A stretch of 64,000 nucleotides of DNA. It comes from Sanderia malayensis. Its lineage: Eukaryota; Cnidaria; Scyphozoa; Semaeostomeae; Pelagiidae. This document shows positions 48,967 through 64,000 of the stretch, in pieces (position 1 is the first letter of the stretch; every line of letters starts with the position of its first letter). The translations under genes were made by a program, and so were the position numbers. The stretch is from the NCBI GenBank assembly GCA_013076295.1, contig RQOL01000531.1, forward strand, positions 1,240,001 through 1,304,000. The letters are read 5' to 3'. The notes under the pieces were generated by a model. It was not told the DNA's origin. It was given only the letters and a program-made list of their open reading frames with translations, and did not search any database.

Positions 48967-49518
48967 TTGAATAATGCCATGCCACGCCACGCCCCATTTC
49001 AAACAAGATCTGCAAATCACAAATGCGGGAATAGCAAAGTACAAAAAACATCAAATAATATAAAACATATCCTACTTTTTATCTTCTCATTACATGGCTT
49101 TCTACTGCCGGTAAACTCTTCTGTTCTTGCATCTCAAAGAATCAAGCCAGCGTATCAAAACAGGCGACAGTGTCAGTGCAAAACACCTCCTGCTTCCACG
49201 AACGATGCAAAAATAAACAAGCTAAAAACATGTATTTTACTTCATGTAACGTCGTCATCATGGCGTGCAACAAACGCAGAATATCTGCGTGTTGTTGAGG
49301 CTGAGAAGCTCGATAAAATCGCAGATAAACCGCGTATTATTAAAACAACAGATACGCTACTGTATGGGTTGTCCCATCTTCAGCTACCCGATGCCGATGT
49401 TGATTCTCAAAGCATCTCGCCTCTCTACAAACGTAGCCTCTCTACCATACGCCCGGGCAAACAGCATAGCCACCACAACATCAAAAAAGCACACATCACA
49501 TTAAATAAACAACTGTGA
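48967..49518 (+). CDS. Unrecognised 183-aa single-exon ORF
   Basis: An ATG-to-TGA open frame with no recognised family. Residues 32-55 are hydrophobic (KHILLFIFSLHGFLLPVNSS) and might be an internal signal-anchor. The rest is basic and polar. A KR-SLSTIRPGK segment near residue 155 resembles an amidated-peptide cassette, but it occurs once only. AATAAA lies 58-63 nt after the stop (49576-49581), and the ORF converges with POLR2B, whose stop is at 49628. It may be spurious. Confidence 0.3.
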   Translation: MNNAMPRHAPFQTRSANHKCGNSKVQKTSNNIKHILLFIFSLHGFLLPVNSSVLASQRIKPAYQNRRQCQCKTPPASTNDAKINKLKTCILLHVTSSSWRATNAEYLRVVEAEKLDKIADKPRIIKTTDTLLYGLSHLQLPDADVDSQSISPLYKRSLSTIRPGKQHSHHNIKKAHITLNKQL

Positions 49519-49575
49519 TTAGAGAAAAGCCTTTTTTATATTTTACATTCATAAGCTATTCAGAAATACATATAG

Positions 49576-49581
49576 AATAAA
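49576..49581 (+). terminator. Candidate polyadenylation signal of the 183-aa ORF
   Basis: AATAAA 58-63 nt downstream of the ORF's stop codon, and about 47 nt from the convergent POLR2B stop. Confidence 0.35.
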
Positions 49582-49627
49582 CGGGGTCCAATTGAGGTAG
49601 ATAAAAAGCCCCAATCTGAGGTATTTC

Positions 49628-60541
<10,914 letters not shown>

Positions 60542-61127
60542 GCCAGCTTTAGCTCCGCGGAAACAAACAAAATGCGGTTCGCAATTTTAAGACTATGATA
60601 TATAATGTACATAAACAAACTATCACTTTGTCGCTAAATATCCTTTTTTATATCTTCTTTCCCTTCCATTCAAGTCCGCCATGCAATGAATCAAATCAAA
60701 ATGGCGCACTCGCGGCGCACGTTGTTCTACGTCATGTCAGGATACAGTGCATGTTCTAGTGCCAACCAAACAAAACAACAACAAACTTTGCAAAGAGAAG
60801 GGAAAGACAAATAAGCATTTGAATATGTTGTTATGCCTTTCTTTTACCAATACAACGCAAACAAATAGGAAGAATTTACTTCATTGCTAGACCAGTGGAA
60901 AGTGTTAGCAGAGAAGTAGATTGCCAAAGGTAAGATAAAGCTCACTTGGTTGGTGTCTCGTATTTTCATCTGTTTGATTTGTTGTTGTTTTCCCCCTGGG
61001 ATGGGAGCTCTAATCACTTCTTTAATGGCTGCCAAATGCCTTGCCCGTACAATAAATATAGGCTTGCAATTCTTTAGTAATTTTTGATTTTGATAATGGA
61101 GATTTTATTCTATAGGTGTGAAGTATA
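60542..61127. promoter_or_regulatory. Shared 5' region between POLR2B (-) and the orphan ORF (+)
   Basis: 586 bp separate the two divergent starts. Near 60685-60720 lie GTCCGCCATG and AAAATGGCGC, YY1-like words often seen near housekeeping starts, within a locally CpG-rich stretch. TATAG|GTGTGAAG at about 61115 looks like a splice acceptor just before the plus-strand ATG, so the orphan gene may have a 5' UTR intron. Confidence 0.45.
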
Positions 61128-62132
61128 ATGGCAACAAAAGATCATTCTAAGAAGCGGGAGAAGATGAACCAGAAAGATTACTTAGAGATGTTGAATAACT
61201 CTTCTAAAAACAACATTGAAAAGTGGTTTGCTGCCATGGATATTACTGATACATCAACTTCACTTAAAGATGAAAAGCGATGGCAACTTGTAACTTCAAA
61301 GGAAGGTAAAGAGAAAGACGGAAGGATTAAAGTTAAGCGAGCAGATTTATTGGCAGCTTTGAATGCGAGTAGACCAAATTCAAAGGGTGGTAAAGAAAAG
61401 GACCAAAGGATTAAAGTTAAGCAAGCAGATTTAATGGCAGTTTTGAATGCAAGTAGACCAGATGTAAAGAGCCCTAGGGTACATCAAGAAAAATCTGCCT
61501 CTATGAAAAGACAAATATTTACGAATGGTGTGGAGAGAACTGCTTCATCGGAGGCAAGAAAACGAGCAATATTTCAGGGACAGAGAAATGGCCATGCTGA
61601 AAAGAATTCTGAGTTTGAAATAAAGAGATACCACTCACTGAATGAGGTATCTGAAATTCTTGATAAATTTTCGTCACCAAAAGGTGAAAGAAGAAAATGT
61701 GAACGGAGAAAACTGAAGGAGGAAAATCCTGTTGATTTGGGTGGAATTGTAATGGACAAAATTTTATCCAGAAAACACAGGCAAGCAAATAAAGAAGTTA
61801 CTACAGAGGAAGAAGATACCATAAAGAGAAGAATGCCCTTCTTCAATAAATCTAAAAATTATGACCTCATGAAAGAGCAGAAAAGCCTTGATAAAAGAGA
61901 ATCAAGTGCTTCAAAAAACCGTCATAAGAAACATTCAACGGAAGAGATATTTATCAGCCTTGATAAGAAAAGTCCTCACGAAAAGGAAAACCTAATACGT
62001 GAGACTATACCTGACACATTAAGACGATCAATTGGAAATGAGTCTGTTTCAGAATCAAATTTAAACGCCAATGCAATTCAAAGCAATGAAGAATTTTCAA
62101 AGGCTCAGGACAAAGAAGCAATTTTATTTTGA
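61128..62132 (+). CDS. Orphan basic single-exon protein, 334 aa
   Basis: A long uninterrupted ORF without recognised domains. It is rich in Lys, Arg, Glu and Ser, predicted soluble and probably disordered. Residues 60-87 and 88-115 are a tandem 28-residue duplication (GKEKD.RIKVK.ADL.A.LNASRP), visible also at the DNA level. The conserved-looking YHSLNEVSEILDKF segment near residue 175 may be a short helical motif. Several basic clusters (KKREK, KRRMP, NRHKKH) could be nuclear signals. Spacing from POLR2B suggests a divergent promoter. AATAAA at 62216-62221 is 84 nt past the stop and only about 23 nt from the convergent LRR gene's stop. The absence of stops over 1 kb of AT-rich DNA supports it being real. 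Confidence 0.75.
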   Translation: MATKDHSKKREKMNQKDYLEMLNNSSKNNIEKWFAAMDITDTSTSLKDEKRWQLVTSKEGKEKDGRIKVKRADLLAALNASRPNSKGGKEKDQRIKVKQADLMAVLNASRPDVKSPRVHQEKSASMKRQIFTNGVERTASSEARKRAIFQGQRNGHAEKNSEFEIKRYHSLNEVSEILDKFSSPKGERRKCERRKLKEENPVDLGGIVMDKILSRKHRQANKEVTTEEEDTIKRRMPFFNKSKNYDLMKEQKSLDKRESSASKNRHKKHSTEEIFISLDKKSPHEKENLIRETIPDTLRRSIGNESVSESNLNANAIQSNEEFSKAQDKEAILF

Positions 62133-62215
62133 AATTTATAATATTTACTTTATTTCATCGCGTTTGTTTAAGTTTGAACATTAGAAGAATGAATTTACAA
62201 CTGTATACTGTACAT

Positions 62216-62221
62216 AATAAA
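62216..62221 (+). terminator. Polyadenylation signal of the orphan basic gene
   Basis: AATAAA 84 nt beyond the stop of the 334-aa ORF. The convergent LRR gene stops at 62244, so the two 3' UTRs probably overlap. Confidence 0.6.
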
Positions 62222-62243
62222 ACTGAAGGCCATACTTAATCGA

Positions 62244-64000
62244 TCATAACAACCATCTCGGATTAATTGGGACAGAGTAATAGTCTTCAATCTTTAGTGT
62301 CCCTCTGCAAACTGCCACAATCTCTGCTAAAAACGTATCGTTAACTTTATCACTGAACGAAACATCAAGTTTCTTCAGATTAGGAACGTAATTGACCGAA
62401 CGGTGGGGAAGATAAAAATCTGGTTCATTCACCTAGGAAAATAATAAAAAAGGTTTTATCCTGCTATTGACAACTACCGTAAATGACGAAATTAGCGCCC
62501 GGGGCGCTTATTTAAAAAATAAATTTTTAGAGGGGGCGCTAATTCAGCGGGGGCGGTTAATTCAGCAGGGGCGCTTATTAATTTTTGCTCAACAATGTAA
62601 GGCAGAAAATTTATTTCCAGTTGTCTTTTAGTTCATTTTTGATGAATATTATAACAGGCGTAATACAAAAGAATTAAAAAAATGAAATGTCTTATAAGAT
62701 GTTGATTTCTTCATCCTCTTCATGGTCTGAATCAACCATTAGAAATTCAGGTCCTGTTATTGCAACATCGCTTTTCCCAATTTCAAACGGATCAACATCT
62801 TTTTCGCTGATTAAACGAGGAGGCCAAGATCGTTAAACGACCGATTAAAATAATTTCTTGTTTTTGAGTATATTGAAATACATCTTGACAATAAAAGTCG
62901 TTGTTTTTTCTATATTCAAATAAGCGCCCCGTTTGTTTAGGGGGCGCTTATTCAAGCAGGGGCGCTTATTACAAAAATTGCCTTTATCCCGGGGGGGCGC
63001 TTATTCGGCAGGGGCGGTTATTTAGCAGGGGGCGCTAATTTCGTCATTTACGGTATTCAAAATTTAGAGTTTAACATTCATAATAATAAGAGCAATCATA
63101 CATTGGTAGTTTGAATAGAGAAGTTTGAGGAAATTAAATACAGCATAGCGTACCTCTTGGCTGGCAATATTCCGCGTGATAATTCCCCTTGTTCGCAAAC
63201 GGTATGCGATGATTTCTCGCTTTGCTCTCCATTCCACCAGGCCTGATATGATAGGCAAGAAGGGTTTTGTCGATATTCGCTTTAAACCAGACAGGACAGC
63301 TTCTCTCAACAACGGACAACAAATGAACAGCTTGGATACTGTTTCATCAGTCAGCATGCAATTCCAACTCAAATCAATGTACACGAGTTGCTTCATGTTG
63401 GGCAAAAACGGTAAAACCATGCTGTCCATCAATTCTAAAACATATCAAAACAGCTTGCAAAAATTGTAGAGTTACACTATATGTTAAAGTTCGCGTACAG
63501 TAAAAACCCGCATGTAGGAAGCACCATCTGTCTTTAAGAACCTACAATATTTCGAGGTTAAAATTAACATTACTGCAACTTTAGACCACTTATCCCAAGA
63601 AAAACTTCTTAAATTGTGTTTTATTGCTAAGAATCAATATAGGCTCCATGTAAAAATCAAGGTTCTTATATGTGGGTTTTTACTGCATAATCAGTCACTA
63701 ATCACGATCTTTCCTTTACAACCGAGATATGCATATGCTCTTTTAAAGGATGTCATTGGAACTATATTATTGGATATTTTGCCCTCAATTTATTCAATTC
63801 CTGATATATCAAGGCAGTTCTTGATTCTTTTCAGGCTTCGCTAATAATTATACTGGGCTTCCACTGTAGGTACAAATAAATAATCGAAACTCCTAAGAGT
63901 AAGTCAATTACGATAATAGAAAATTTTAGTGGAAGTATGTTTACCGCGTAGAACCTCGTGGACGTGTGGACCCATGGATTTGATGTGTCTTTAACCTCAA
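62244..64000 (-). CDS. Leucine-rich-repeat protein (partial, 5' end beyond window)
   Basis: Three exons: 64000-63945 (open at the edge), 63434-63154 and 62432-62244, with phases 1 and 0 matching. The last exon ends ..NPRWLL and a TGA stop. Leucine-rich repeats of the RNI/cysteine-free type are visible: LPNMKQLVYIDLSWNCMLTD, CCPLLREAVLSGL, and VPNLKKLDVSFSDKVND. A basic linker (VEWRAKREIIAYRLRTRGI) sits between them. Such LRRs form a curved protein-binding surface, as in F-box/LRR or AMN1-like proteins, but I cannot assign an orthologue. Each intron contains a MITE (62475-63055 and 63498-63685). Confidence 0.8.
62475..63055. mobile_element. 581-bp TIR element with transposase-tail remnant
   Basis: The left end, TACCGTAAATGACGAAATTA followed by GCGCCC, is perfectly mirrored at the right end (26-bp TIR including the outer TA). 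GCGCTTATT and GGGGCG(C/G)TTA words recur at both subterminal regions. On the minus strand, about 62835-62696, one frame reads SWPPRLISEKDVDPFEIGKS.., then an acidic DSDHEEDEEINIL and a stop. This resembles the acidic C-terminus of pogo/Tigger-type transposases. The element therefore looks like an internally deleted derivative. It lies in an intron of the LRR gene. Confidence 0.8.
63498..63685. mobile_element. MITE (CAGTAAAAACCCGCAT family), copy B
   Basis: The left end CAGTAAAAACCCGCATGTAG is mirrored by a right end that read inward is CAGTAAAAACCCACATATAA. It is 188 bp, in an intron of the LRR gene, and related to 56768-56914. Confidence 0.78.

Noticed and set aside
60844..61088. Antisense open frame upstream of POLR2B (CKPIFIVRARHLAAIKEV..)
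   Set aside because: It looks protein-like and ends near a GTGAGC donor, but has no ATG. POLR2B occupies the only place for a following exon, and no family was recognised.

Overview
The window is nuclear DNA of an invertebrate animal. It is AT-rich, with short exons (often 50-200 bp) bounded by GT..AG sites, AATAAA signals and many small terminal-inverted-repeat elements. Gene content (THOC1, FHIP2, CCDC149, POLR2B, an FGF8-like ligand, a FAS1/Frizzled-CRD protein) fits a eumetazoan. A cnidarian, probably an anthozoan, is my best guess, but this is an inference from gene content only.

Layout. 1-4.8 kb (-): a gene open at the left edge that combines two FAS1 domains, a long Thr/Pro/Glu 20-residue repeat, a ten-cysteine Frizzled-type CRD and a third FAS1 domain. 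9.6-11.7 kb (-): THOC1, two coding exons, without the C-terminal death domain of vertebrate THOC1. 13.7-22.2 kb (+): FHIP2 (FAM160B), 21 coding exons, 684 aa. 23.2-24.4 kb (+): a TATA-driven, multi-exon, probably non-coding transcript. 24.7-28.2 kb (-): CCDC149, 10 coding exons, 468 aa, with one 108-nt intron that is open and in frame. 29.8-38.0 kb (-): an FGF8/17/18-like secreted ligand, 4 coding exons, 251 aa. 38-49 kb: gene-poor, with repeats and one weak ORF. 49.6-60.5 kb (-): POLR2B, complete, 21 coding exons, 1179 aa. 61.1-62.1 kb (+): a basic single-exon orphan ORF. 62.2-64 kb (-): a leucine-rich-repeat gene open at the right edge.

Exon models were built by hand from splice sites, reading phase and family resemblance. 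In every complete multi-exon model the exon lengths sum to a multiple of three. The genes are unrelated housekeeping, transport and signalling genes; I see no operon-like or co-functional cluster.

Mobile DNA is abundant. It includes a non-autonomous Mutator-like element (1065 bp, roughly 480-bp arms, perfect 9-bp target duplication) in an FGF intron, two copies of a tRNA-derived SINE, a 581-bp TIR element carrying a transposase-tail-like ORF remnant, a TTAA-flanked MITE, and several two-copy MITE families.
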